Positions 6,018 to 13,168 of a stretch of DNA of 13,292 nucleotides are shown in pieces. Position 1 is the stretch's first letter. Every line of letters starts with the position of its first letter. The translations under genes and the position numbers were made by a program. The notes beneath the pieces are model-generated. The model was not told where the DNA came from, ran no database searches, and was given only the letters and a program-made list of their open reading frames with translations. The DNA is from an uncultured Campylobacter sp. (GTDB lineage: Bacteria > Campylobacterota > Campylobacteria > Campylobacterales > Campylobacteraceae). The stretch lies in assembly GCF_938045405.1 (NCBI RefSeq), contig NZ_CALIMW010000113.1, positions 1 to 13,292 on the forward strand, given 5' to 3'.

Positions 6018-7531
6018 TGAACGATGGAAGAAAAAAGCTTTGGGATTCTCTTTCGCGATCGTGGGTTGACGCTGAAGATCCTTTTGCAGCAGCTATACAC
6101 ATTTCAACAGGCGCAAGATTTTTTCCAAAACCGAAAACGACTTCTGCTGTTAGTTATTACAGACCGAAAAGAAGTTTAAAAACTTCATTCGCACAGCCTA
6201 GGAGCGTAAAATCTAGCGACTTTAAAAAATCAAACCAAATAACCCATTTTTCAAGTAAAAACCGCAAAGGCTCAAATCAGCTTATATTTTGCAAGAAAAG
6301 CATTCAGCATAATCAAAACCAAATTTTAAAAGTTGCAAAATATATCGCCGGGCTTTCTAACGATAAAAACGAAAATGTAGATCTCGTCCTTACAAACCCG
6401 GGATTAAAAAATAACTTGTTATATAACGACCCTATAAATAAAACCGCCATAATAGAGGATTTTCTTGCAAGTTTTGATGAAGAATCAAAGCGCGCTCAAA
6501 CTATGCACCTAATATTTCACGCCAAAGCAGAGGGCGAAGATCCTAAAGATGCTACTTTGGCTTTAACCAGATCGTGGATCGCTTGCTTGCAAAAATTCAA
6601 AGCTGATTGGGGTTTTGATGAAGAATGCTTGATCGCTCAACACCCCGAGCAAAAGAAATCCCTTGATGGAAAACGCGACTATCCGCATATACACGTACTT
6701 TGTCGCTATATGGATCTAAGCCCGGTTAAAATGCTTGAAATTCGCAAAGAAATGACAAACCAAATGCGTAAATTGGGTTTCGAGCTTGACGATCCTAAGG
6801 AAAAAACACATAAAATACCTGATAGACAAATGGAAATCACAAATTTCATTTATCGCGATGATGGTAAAATAGATCAAATTAAATTGCGTTCGTCCAACGG
6901 GATTGAAACGAGCGTTAAAGGCGTGGATCTTGATCGACTTTGTAAAAAACACAACCTTAAAATAGGCGATCGAATACGACTTAAAACAACGAAAGAACCA
7001 CCGCTAAAAAAGGGTTTTAAGCCAAAAAACATCTTTGAATTAGTTGAATACGCGCCGTTTATAGAAAAGCACGAGGAAAAATCCGCAATAGACGCTTTTT
7101 ATGACCAATTTATCGAAGATTATACACGCGAAAAGCAAGAAAAAGACGATGAATTCGAGCGAAAAAAACTAGAAGCTGAAAAGGCTGCTGCAGAAAAATG
7201 GCAAAAACTTTGCGAAGCCGACAATACCGACGAAAAAAGGTCAAAACAAAGCTCTGAAGCGACGATCGCATCAGAGCCTACACAACCCACTCAAAACGCT
7301 CCTAAGCAATCACAAGACGATTCAGATACGTATTTCATAGAATACAACGGCAAAAAAATCAAAGTAACAGATATGGATGGCAAAACATACAAAGTAATAG
7401 AAAAATTTGGTGTAAAAATTTTAGGCGCTGAAATTAAACCTACACCGCCTACTCCTACTCAGCCTACGCAATCGAAAGACAATCAAACACAACGTATTAT
7501 AACGCCTAAAAAAGGTTTTGGCAGAGAATAG
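6017..7531 (+). CDS. HUH relaxase (MOBP-like mobilization protein)
   Basis: A 504-residue protein with relaxase features. A candidate catalytic Tyr109 is in ILKVAKYIAGL, TMHLIFHAK (162-170) forms the central strand, and the metal triad is His209 with His224 and His226 in DYPHIHVLCRY. Such enzymes nick oriT, stay bound to the 5' end and lead the strand through a coupling protein and type IV secretion channel. About 100 residues precede Tyr109, longer than usual. Residues about 355-400 form a charged coiled coil, followed by a Pro/Thr/Gln-rich linker and a small C-terminal domain (YFIEYNGKKIKVTDMDG). It is coupled to the accessory gene by TAATG. No coupling protein or transfer channel genes are present, so a helper is needed. 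Confidence 0.75.
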   Translation: MNDGRKKLWDSLSRSWVDAEDPFAAAIHISTGARFFPKPKTTSAVSYYRPKRSLKTSFAQPRSVKSSDFKKSNQITHFSSKNRKGSNQLIFCKKSIQHNQNQILKVAKYIAGLSNDKNENVDLVLTNPGLKNNLLYNDPINKTAIIEDFLASFDEESKRAQTMHLIFHAKAEGEDPKDATLALTRSWIACLQKFKADWGFDEECLIAQHPEQKKSLDGKRDYPHIHVLCRYMDLSPVKMLEIRKEMTNQMRKLGFELDDPKEKTHKIPDRQMEITNFIYRDDGKIDQIKLRSSNGIETSVKGVDLDRLCKKHNLKIGDRIRLKTTKEPPLKKGFKPKNIFELVEYAPFIEKHEEKSAIDAFYDQFIEDYTREKQEKDDEFERKKLEAEKAAAEKWQKLCEADNTDEKRSKQSSEATIASEPTQPTQNAPKQSQDDSDTYFIEYNGKKIKVTDMDGKTYKVIEKFGVKILGAEIKPTPPTPTQPTQSKDNQTQRIITPKKGFGRE

Positions 7532-7569
7532 CCCCCGAGCGGAGCGCAGCGACGCTCGCCCCTACCGGT
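7532..7569 (-). repeat. 38-bp GC-rich repeat, copy R1' (inverted)
   Basis: This is the exact reverse complement of 3919-3956, 38 of 38 bases. It begins one base after the relaxase TAG, just as R1 starts at the end of the upstream gene. The two copies therefore face each other around the primase-oriT-mob module. Confidence 0.85.
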
Positions 7570-7717
7570 ATCATCTGTAGCGCATCGATGATAGCCGATA
7601 TTTGCCGTTGCTTCCTAGCCTTGGCGCGCTACGGGCTTCGCCCTTGCGCTTCTGTATGGATGCCTAGGGATAGAGAGGATAACGTTTCAACCCCTATCCC
7701 CCACTACAGGCACAAAA
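7570..7717. other. Gap with GC-rich hairpins, no gene
   Basis: Between R1' and R2' lie GCGC..GGGC TTC GCCC..GCGC (about 7624-7647), a short strong hairpin related in composition to the R repeats, and CCTATCCCCC-type runs. No start codon with a ribosome binding site opens a convincing frame. It separates convergent transcripts (relaxase plus, ParA minus), so a bidirectional transcript end here is plausible, though no T-run makes it certain. Confidence 0.4.
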
Positions 7718-7752
7718 AGCGCAAGCGATAGCGCAGCGCTACCCCTACCGGG
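7718..7752 (-). repeat. GC-rich repeat, copy R2'
   Basis: The first 23 bases (7718-7740) are identical to 4007-4029, followed by ACCCCTACCGGG, which matches the R consensus end. Orientation is the same as R2 and R1'. It ends 10 bases before the ParA-like gene's stop codon, so again a copy abuts a gene 3' end. Confidence 0.8.
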
Positions 7753-7762
7753 ATAATATCCG

Positions 7763-8242
7763 CTATGCTGCATCTATAAAGCTTTTGCCCGAATTTATCG
7801 CATTTTTAACGATTTTAGAGCTTTTAAAATAGATGATTGGAATGTTTTTAAAGTTTTTTTCCAAATTCTCTTTTAAAAAGGATAGCTCTGTATCATCCTT
7901 ATAATCAGTTGCTAGAATAATTATGTTTGGATTGATCTTTTTAATCTCATCAATCGTTTCCATTGTGCGAAGTAAGCTATTAAATTCAGGCAAGCATGGA
8001 ACGATTATATAATCGCTTTCAGATATGATTTTTAATACGCCGGCACTTTTAAAGCCGCCGAAATCATATACGCAATTATCTATTAGTTTTGGTGCATCAG
8101 TGATAACTGCATAATTTGGATAGATCTGTTCTATGCAGCTAGTATCATTACTTTGTAAGTAAAGCGATAGATCTTTCGCTATGCTAAAGGCGAAGGGAGT
8201 CTTCCCTACTCCGCCTTTTTTATTTAGAATTGAGATAATCAT
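7763..8242 (-). CDS. Short ParA/MinD-family ATPase
   Basis: The 159-residue product starts MIISILNKKGGVGKTPFAFSIAKDL, the deviant Walker A signature of ParA/MinD/Soj ATPases (Lys9 signature lysine, Lys14, Thr15). The usual second Thr/Ser after it is Pro16. VYDFGGF fits Walker A' and DYIIVPCLPEFNSLLRTMETID fits Walker B and what follows. It is shorter than typical ParA (about 200-260 residues) and no ParB gene or clear parS is adjacent. AAGGAC lies about nine bases before the ATG, in a leader nearly identical to the repressor's (AAGGACACGC). It probably aids stable inheritance of the excised form or positions another complex. It is downstream of the lipoprotein gene, same strand. Confidence 0.75.
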   Translation of the reverse strand: MIISILNKKGGVGKTPFAFSIAKDLSLYLQSNDTSCIEQIYPNYAVITDAPKLIDNCVYDFGGFKSAGVLKIISESDYIIVPCLPEFNSLLRTMETIDEIKKINPNIIILATDYKDDTELSFLKENLEKNFKNIPIIYFKSSKIVKNAINSGKSFIDAA

Positions 8243-8298
8243 TTGCGCGTGTCCTTTTGGTTTTTATTTTTTTGGGTGATATTAGTTATTGTTATTAT

Positions 8299-8790
8299 TT
8301 ATCTAGGTCTTGAATATTCTAACTTACATGTCATTCCTGCTTGTCCTGTTGACTTATAGACCATTATTGGTTTAATTAACTTTATTTTTTGTTTTGGGTT
8401 GCGTGGGTCATAATTGCTAGGATTAAAAGCTTCTCTTCTATAGTTTATATATGCCGTTCCATCGCCTGCTTCAATTATAATGTCATTTTTTGAATTTGCT
8501 ACTAATATTTGTTCAGCTATACTTCCTGGGAAATCTCCCATTTTTAAGTCAGGCAAAGCAGTAATAATATAGCTTATATCATCAGGTGAATTTTTACAAA
8601 AGTTTTGAACCTGCGCTACGGTTGTAAGGCTTTTTACTTCTAAATTATATTTATTTGACATGTTATTTGTTTTATTTGTTGTTGTAATTGAATCAATAGT
8701 GTTAGTTACGCTATTTAATGCGTCATCTAAAGCACAACCTGTAAAGACTAATGCTATAGTCGTTAGTAAAGATAATTTAAACAATTTCAT
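8299..8790 (-). CDS. Putative lipoprotein
   Basis: I place the start at ATG 8788-8790, where AAAGGAT precedes a lipoprotein leader, MKLFKLSLLTTIALVFTGC, with Cys19 in an FTGC lipobox. A longer frame from 8895 would bury this signal behind 35 residues. The mature part (about 145 residues) has a Thr/Asn-rich linker after the lipid anchor (TNTIDSITTTNKTNN), then a compact domain with two cysteines (NFCKNSP and MTCKLEYS) that could form a disulfide. It is expected at the inner or outer membrane facing the periplasm. It is upstream of the ParA-like gene on the same strand. Family not recognised; a role in entry exclusion or envelope modification is only a guess. Confidence 0.65.
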   Translation of the reverse strand: MKLFKLSLLTTIALVFTGCALDDALNSVTNTIDSITTTNKTNNMSNKYNLEVKSLTTVAQVQNFCKNSPDDISYIITALPDLKMGDFPGSIAEQILVANSKNDIIIEAGDGTAYINYRREAFNPSNYDPRNPKQKIKLIKPIMVYKSTGQAGMTCKLEYSRPR

Positions 8791-8977
8791 TTTTTTATCC
8801 TTTGTTTTTGAATTTAATCTGTTTGAAAAATGTTTGAAAATATTTGATTTTTGAGTTTTGTTTTTAACCAAATATTTGTCAAACATATATTTCAAATCTT
8901 GTGAAAGATTTTAAAAGATCGTTAAGCTCTGCTGCTAAATTTTGCGACAAGGCTTAATGTGCGTCTTTTAAAGTCAA

Positions 8978-9421
8978 CTATTTAAAGAACTCCTCGTATT
9001 CTTTTCGATATTCTTGTTTTAAATCGTATACTTTGTCCTTGATCTTTTCCGTGTCTACATTGTAAACTGTGTAATTCGAAAATATCTTTGGAACATAATA
9101 ATCTTTTGTCCTTTGAGATGCTTCTAATATGGAATTAAACAATACGATGGTTAAAACAACATCCAATATAGCACTAAACAACACCGCACTAATCCCTAAA
9201 GGATCTTTCTTCTCTTTAGAAAATATACCCATTTTTGCTGCAACTGCCGAATAGACATAGCAAAGAATAATTAGGACAATGATAGAAGCTATAGCAAAAA
9301 AGCCTATATCGTCATTGTTTGCCATTACCACAATCCTCGTCCATATAAAAAATGCGATAGCGCATATTACAAAATTAAGAGCCGCAACGGCTAAAACATA
9401 GTATTTCCTTAGTTTTTCCAT
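8978..9421 (-). CDS. Small inner-membrane protein, three predicted helices
   Basis: A 147-residue protein with hydrophobic segments at about 7-30 (YYVLAVAALNFVICAIAFFIW), 40-62 (GFFAIASIIVLIILCYVYSAVAA) and 75-97 (GISAVLFSAILDVVLTIVLFNSI), then a charged C-terminal tail of about 45 residues ending in KQEYRKEYEEFFK. GGGAAAATC precedes the ATG at 9419-9421. It lies upstream of the lipoprotein and ParA-like genes on the same strand, with a 187-base gap to the lipoprotein start, and could belong to one transcript with them. No motif gives a function. The tail could be a cytoplasmic coiled region. Confidence 0.6.
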   Translation of the reverse strand: MEKLRKYYVLAVAALNFVICAIAFFIWTRIVVMANNDDIGFFAIASIIVLIILCYVYSAVAAKMGIFSKEKKDPLGISAVLFSAILDVVLTIVLFNSILEASQRTKDYYVPKIFSNYTVYNVDTEKIKDKVYDLKQEYRKEYEEFFK

Positions 9422-9487
9422 GATTTTCCCTTTCTTGATTAGATTGACAAGTAGCCGTTTTTTCCAAAATTTTCGTGGATAAAAAGA

Positions 9488-9586
9488 CTAATCTATAAGT
9501 ATCTTAATAGGCATATATCGCCGACTTTTTTCGTCATTTTGACTATTCTCCCACCATTTTTAAAGATTACTATCTGCATAACTCAT
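9488..9586 (-). pseudogene. Small ORF interrupted by an in-frame TAA
   Basis: AAAGGAGTGCAT gives a near-ideal ribosome binding site before ATG at 9584-9586. The frame reads MSYADSNL, then TAA at 9560-9562, then continues as KWWENSQNDEKSRRYMPIKILID to TAG at 9488-9490. The composition after the stop looks protein-like, so this may be a roughly 31-residue gene inactivated by one nonsense change, or a short peptide leader for the membrane-protein gene. Evidence is limited to the binding site and the open frame. Confidence 0.3.
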
Positions 9587-9599
9587 ATGCACTCCTTTG

Positions 9600-9741
9600 A
9601 AAAATTTCTTGGAATATTAATCACGTATGACTTAACTTAAAACAAAGAAACAATTCCTTTGTAAAAGTTAAAAGTCGGGAATTATTCCTTTGTTGAATAG
9701 ATAGTAAATTTTCTTGAAAATTCCCATTTAAAAGGTAAAAA
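9600..9741 (+). promoter_or_regulatory. Upstream region of HTH gene with ATTCCTTTGT repeats
   Basis: ATTCCTTTGT occurs twice (9653-9662 and 9684-9693), and ACAAAG (9642-9647) faces CTTTGT (9657-9662) as an imperfect palindrome. These lie 50-100 bases before the small HTH gene and could be its operator. No clear promoter boxes can be assigned with confidence. Confidence 0.35.
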
Positions 9742-9948
9742 ATGAGACATAACTTATCACAAAGAGATATAGCGGGAATTTTAAAAATCGATACAAAAAC
9801 GCTTTATAATTGGCGTAAGAATAAACCCGAGCTTTATCGTATCGTAATGCTCGGGTTTAAATTCGACGAGCTGTTAAAGCAGGCGCAAAAGAATTTAGAC
9901 GAGCTTCAAGATCTTGCGGAAGGGAATGCCGATTTGCGCCTAAAATGA
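9742..9948 (+). CDS. Small HTH protein
   Basis: A 68-residue protein, AAAAGGT before ATG. LSQRDIAGILKIDTKTLYNWRKNKPELYRIVMLG (5-38) is a helix-turn-helix with a recognition helix like those of small XRE/Cro regulators; the rest is a charged helix (FDELLKQAQKNLDELQDLAE). It converges on the integrase gene 84 bases away and has repeats upstream that might be its operator. Possible roles are regulator of the integrase or cargo genes, or directionality factor. Nothing decides between them. TGCGCCT at its 3' end can pair with AGGCGCA at 9962-9968 around a 20-base loop. Confidence 0.6.
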   Translation: MRHNLSQRDIAGILKIDTKTLYNWRKNKPELYRIVMLGFKFDELLKQAQKNLDELQDLAEGNADLRLK

Positions 9949-10032
9949 TTTTGTTTATTTCAGGCGCAGCCCGCATATTTGAATGATTCGGGATGGGGTA
10001 GAGTAGGTCTTATTCCAACGCGGAGATTGATA

Positions 10033-11292
10033 TCAAAACAGCGGTGTTATAGAATTTAAATAATCCCCATACCATTGCATAAGCGTTGCAATCTGCTCTA
10101 TGGTAGCCTTTCTACGCTCGTATGATCTTTTCACTTCGTTAGGCTCTACGTGCGCCAAAGCGCTTTCTATGGCTTCTTCTGTTACGCCCAAGCTGTATAG
10201 CTCTGCCTTATGCGTAGAGCAAATGGTGCGGAAGGTGGCTCTAAAGCCGTGAGAAGTAGCTCTATCCTTATACTTACCCTTACCGCCTAAATTTTTTATA
10301 GCCTTGCCTATGCTGTCTCTATGCAGATGACCTTCTGCACTAATGGATGGAAAGACGAATTTATCATTTCCACTAAATAGCTGCTGCTCTTTTAAAATAT
10401 TTTTGGCATATGAGCTTAGAGCTATCTGATGAACAATCCCAGTTTTCATTTCGAACGCCTTTATAGTCCAAATCCCCTTTTCTAAGTCTATATCATCCCA
10501 CTTAGCGCGTGCAGTATTGCCAGGACGATTGACGCAAAGGATTTGCAGATATATGGCTCTTTTGGTAGAAAAATCTAAGTTATTATCGGCTTTTAGATCG
10601 TCAAGGAATTCCTTTATATCCGTTTCTTCCGTTAAGGCGGGGTATCTAGTATCTATACCGTGGGTGCGATTGAAGAGGTATGTCGTAGGAAATTCTTTCT
10701 CTAAATCTAAGCAGGGGTTATACTTCATATATCTATCCATTATGGCTATATTAAATACGTTTTTACAATGATTTATTAGGCGGCGCAAAGTTTCTAATCT
10801 GCTTTTACTAGGATTGTTCGGATTAAAAATCGTATTAAAAACTTCTAAAAGGTCGCTTCTTTTTATATCATTAACGTCTCTATCGCCGAATTTGGGTAAG
10901 ATATAAGTAGAAAACGTTCTAATGATTCTGTCTATAGTGCTTTCCTTATTTTCTCTACGTTTCTGTTCTATAAACTTATTAAATAGGCTTTTAAATTTAT
11001 ACTTATCCGACTTGCCTAAGATTACGTCTAGCTCCTTGCCTTGTGCTAGTTGAGCTAAAAGAGCGTTGGCTTCCTTGCGTGCTTCTGCTACGGAGTAGAT
11101 ACCCGGGCGGAATTCCTTTAGACTGACTATCTTATCGCCTGCTAAACGCAAGAAAAAGGTTTTTGTGCCGCTAGGATGGACGAAAAGATAAAGCTCTTTT
11201 GGCGATCCGACGGCTACTTTGTATCTTTTATCCTTTGCCTTAAGGTTTTTAATATCCTTATCGGAAAGATGCGCCTTCGATATATTTGCCAT
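10033..11292 (-). CDS. int: Tyrosine integrase, P4 type
   Basis: A 419-residue site-specific recombinase. The N-terminus (LSDKDIKNLKAKDKRYKVAVGSPKELYLFVHPSGTKTFFLRL) is the arm-binding DUF4102 domain of P4-like integrases. A SAM-like core-binding domain covers about 95-190. The catalytic domain shows Arg256 (VNRPGNTARAKWDDI), Lys283, His348 and Arg351 (SHGFRATFRT), His381 (ALAHVEPN) and nucleophile Tyr391 (RSYERR), all as expected. AGGAGGG lies eight bases before ATG. The gene is 193 bases from the tmRNA 3' end, reading away from it, so this is the enzyme that inserted the element into ssrA. Three AGTCCCT repeats upstream are likely arm sites and may let integrase control its own promoter. 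Confidence 0.93.
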   Translation of the reverse strand: MANISKAHLSDKDIKNLKAKDKRYKVAVGSPKELYLFVHPSGTKTFFLRLAGDKIVSLKEFRPGIYSVAEARKEANALLAQLAQGKELDVILGKSDKYKFKSLFNKFIEQKRRENKESTIDRIIRTFSTYILPKFGDRDVNDIKRSDLLEVFNTIFNPNNPSKSRLETLRRLINHCKNVFNIAIMDRYMKYNPCLDLEKEFPTTYLFNRTHGIDTRYPALTEETDIKEFLDDLKADNNLDFSTKRAIYLQILCVNRPGNTARAKWDDIDLEKGIWTIKAFEMKTGIVHQIALSSYAKNILKEQQLFSGNDKFVFPSISAEGHLHRDSIGKAIKNLGGKGKYKDRATSHGFRATFRTICSTHKAELYSLGVTEEAIESALAHVEPNEVKRSYERRKATIEQIATLMQWYGDYLNSITPLF

Positions 11293-11313
11293 AATACCCT
11301 CCTAAAATGGGAA

Positions 11314-11351
11314 AGTCCCTTAATGGGGAAAGAGTCCCTGAATTAGTCCCT
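11314..11351. repeat. AGTCCCT triplet, likely integrase arm sites
   Basis: AGTCCCT occurs at 11314-11320, 11333-11339 and 11345-11351, spaced 19 and 12 bases start to start, between the integrase start and the ssrA junction. Degenerate counterparts with 12-base final spacing occur in the left copy (651-655 and 663-667), with a preceding CCCCC block at 635-639. Arm-site function is inferred from position. Confidence 0.5.
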
Positions 11352-11481
11352 TATTTTTTCAGAAGTAATTATACTACAAACAAAAATAAAAGGAAAGAAA
11401 AATAATCGGAATATAAGATAAGTGCCTATATGCAGGAATTAAAGAGAAGTAAAAAGAAGTGATTGAAACTTAAAGATAACT

Positions 11482-11510
11482 TAATTGGTGGAGGTGTGCG
11501 GGATTGAACC
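11482..11510. other. Right attachment site at ssrA 3' end
   Basis: The element-chromosome boundary falls where the A/T-rich integrase-side sequence ends (TAATTGG) and the tmRNA acceptor stem and T arm begin (11486 onward). tmRNA 3' ends are a classical target of P4-type integrases, which regenerate the intact RNA gene. The exact crossover cannot be fixed because the left core is degenerate. Confidence 0.6.
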
Positions 11511-11847
11511 GCAGTCCGAAAACAAACGACCAAAGCCTCTACATGTTTAGCAAAAGTGAAGTTCTCGCGCAGGCTCGCTCACTTTCCAAAACGACCCGCC
11601 TGTGCAAAGACTAGGATTTCACCCTACGGCTCGTCACGCCGCAGAGCTACGCTATCGCAGATTACCCGCCGCCGCGCTTAGATAGTATCGGCGCAGAGCA
11701 GGGCTCGACTGGACTTACGCAGCTTTAGCGTAAGCAGGAGCAAATTTAACGTTGTTTGCGTTTAAATTTAGTTTGGATTTTATACGCTGTATCCAAAGCG
11801 ACATGCAGCCTTGACCCATCCGTTCCCGTCGAAGCCAAGTCACCCCC
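11486..11847 (-). ncRNA. ssrA: tmRNA (transfer-messenger RNA)
   Basis: The 5' end GGGGGTGACTTGGCTTCGAC (11847 downward) and the 3' end GGTTCAATCCCGC..CACCTCCACCA (to 11486, CCA encoded) pair as a seven-base acceptor stem, GGGGGUG with CACCUCC. The tag frame, minus strand 11759-11715, encodes ANNVKFAPAYAKAA followed by TAA. tmRNA with SmpB releases stalled ribosomes and tags the unfinished protein for proteolysis. The 362-base length is normal for a one-piece tmRNA. The gene is intact despite the adjacent element, as expected when an integrase restores its target. Confidence 0.95.
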
Positions 11848-11863
11848 GAAAGAATGCGCGCAC

Positions 11864-11892
11864 ATTTTACTTTAAAATTTTATAAATGTCAA
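11864..11892 (-). promoter_or_regulatory. ssrA sigma-70 promoter
   Basis: On the minus strand a perfect TTGACA (11892-11887) is followed after 17 bases by TAAAAT (11869-11864), 16 bases before the mature tmRNA 5' end. This leaves a short 5' leader for RNase P to remove. The panB promoter must lie close by on the other strand, with TAAAAT at 11906-11911 as candidate -10. Confidence 0.7.
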
Positions 11893-11945
11893 ATTCGGCT
11901 TATGTTAAAATTGCATCGAAATTTTAACCGAGCAAAGGAGCCAGA

Positions 11946-12743
11946 ATGTCCAAAATCACGCTTTCTAAATTATATGAGATGAAAAAATCCGGCGAAAAGA
12001 TCGTGATGATCACTGCCTACGACGCGCTTTTTGCTAAAATTTTCGACGACGAGGTCGATATGATACTTGTAGGCGACAGCCTAAATATGAGCTTCGGCGG
12101 GCACTCCGAAACCCTGGGCGCAAGCGTAGAGCAGATGATCTATCACGCGCGCGCCGTAAGACGGGGGCTCAAGCGAGCGTATATGGTCGTGGATATGCCG
12201 TTTTGCTCGTGCGCGACGCCAGAGCTCGCGCTGCAAAACTGTGCCAAAGTCTATGAGAGCACCGGCTGTGACGCCGTTAAGATCGAAGGCGGCGCGCATA
12301 TGGCAGATACCGTGGCGCTGCTTAATCGAAACGGTATCGCCGTGATGAGCCACATCGGGCTAAAGCCGCAGTTTTCGCGCTTTACGGGCGGCTACAAGGT
12401 AAGCGGACGCGGAGAGGAGGGTGCGCGCGAGGTCTTAAGCGACGCCAGAGCACTTGCCGAGGCGGGCGCAGTGCTACTGCTGGTGGAGGGGACGATCTGC
12501 TCGGTCGCAAATCAAGTGGCACTCGGCACCGACGTGCCCGTCATCGGCATCGGCGCGGGCGCGGGCATAGATGGACAGGTGCTCGTGTGGAGCGATATGT
12601 GCGGATTTTTCACGGAGTTTCGGCCGAAATTCGTTAAGCGCTATTTAGACGGCGCCGAGCTGGTAAAAGGCGCGGTGCGCGAATACGCGCGCGAAGTCAA
12701 AGAGGGGGGCTTCCCGAGCGAGGAGTTTGAATACAAGCAGTAG
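11946..12743 (+). CDS. panB: 3-methyl-2-oxobutanoate hydroxymethyltransferase
   Basis: This cytoplasmic enzyme transfers a hydroxymethyl group from 5,10-methylenetetrahydrofolate to 2-oxoisovalerate, making ketopantoate, the first committed step of pantothenate and coenzyme A synthesis. The 265 residues cover the whole family length. Metal and substrate residues are present at the positions known in E. coli PanB: Asp44 (VGDSL), Asp83 (VVDMPF), Lys112 and Glu114 (VKIEGG), and catalytic Glu181 (VEGTI). HIGLKPQ and GIGAGAGIDGQVLV are further signatures. AAAGGAG precedes the ATG. It is divergent from ssrA, and its G+C content is clearly higher than that of the element genes, marking it as chromosomal core. 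Confidence 0.96.
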   Translation: MSKITLSKLYEMKKSGEKIVMITAYDALFAKIFDDEVDMILVGDSLNMSFGGHSETLGASVEQMIYHARAVRRGLKRAYMVVDMPFCSCATPELALQNCAKVYESTGCDAVKIEGGAHMADTVALLNRNGIAVMSHIGLKPQFSRFTGGYKVSGRGEEGAREVLSDARALAEAGAVLLLVEGTICSVANQVALGTDVPVIGIGAGAGIDGQVLVWSDMCGFFTEFRPKFVKRYLDGAELVKGAVREYAREVKEGGFPSEEFEYKQ

Positions 12744-13168
12744 CGAGATTTGGGCTAAATTTTAAAATTTACGCGCCGAAATTCCAGCGATAAAGCTCCG
12801 CTTGCCTTAAAACAATGCTTCGTTTTCGCGCGTCGTAAGCTACATAAACAGCTCGCCAGCTCGCGCAGCTTGAAATTTATTCGACGCGAGCAATTGCGAG
12901 CGCTTTACCTAGTGCGAGAGATCGTAGGCGCTTTGGGTGGATACTCTGCGCGGTATATTTTATACGGGGGCGCCGTGCGAGAGTTTGCGTACTTCCGCTG
13001 CGGGTGCTATTTCTGTCGCCGACTGCAACGCACGAGCGCTTTTCATGAATGATCCGAGCCGTAGCTCCAAAATACGCTACGAGTGCTAAAATTTTACGCA
13101 CGTAGCCGTAGAGCTCAAACATAAACCAGCCGTCAGGTCTAAACGGCTATAAAATTTAAGGAGAAAAT
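12744..13168. other. Long gap without a supported gene
   Basis: About 425 bases after panB. Open frames of 60 codons (plus) and 81 codons (minus) exist, but neither has a ribosome binding site or protein-like composition; the minus one has many Arg/Ser residues typical of a GC-rich shadow frame. AGCCGT (13131-13136 region) faces ACGGCT around a nine-base loop just before the next gene. The rest may be decayed coding sequence or untranslated leader. Confidence 0.4.

Noticed and set aside
5774..6100. 108-codon minus-strand frame over the mobC-relaxase junction
   Set aside because: Arg/Ser-rich shadow of two coupled plus-strand genes.
6716..6952. 78-codon minus-strand frame inside the relaxase gene
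   Set aside because: Shadow frame opposite the conserved HUH region; no binding site.
7624..7647. GGGC TTC GCCC hairpin as a rho-independent terminator
   Set aside because: Stem is strong but no U-run follows on either strand, so I did not call a terminator.
8791..8895. Upstream extension of the lipoprotein gene to ATG at 8895
   Set aside because: It would put 35 residues before a textbook lipoprotein signal; the ATG at 8790 has its own AAAGGAT site.
10517..10771. 84-codon plus-strand frame inside the integrase gene
   Set aside because: Antisense to the conserved catalytic domain; composition typical of a shadow frame.
12081..12353. 90-codon minus-strand frame inside panB
   Set aside because: Lies opposite the most conserved part of panB; His/Arg-rich shadow frame.
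12870..13122. Opposed 60- and 81-codon frames after panB
   Set aside because: No ribosome binding sites, overlapping each other on opposite strands, and GC-driven composition; not supported as genes.
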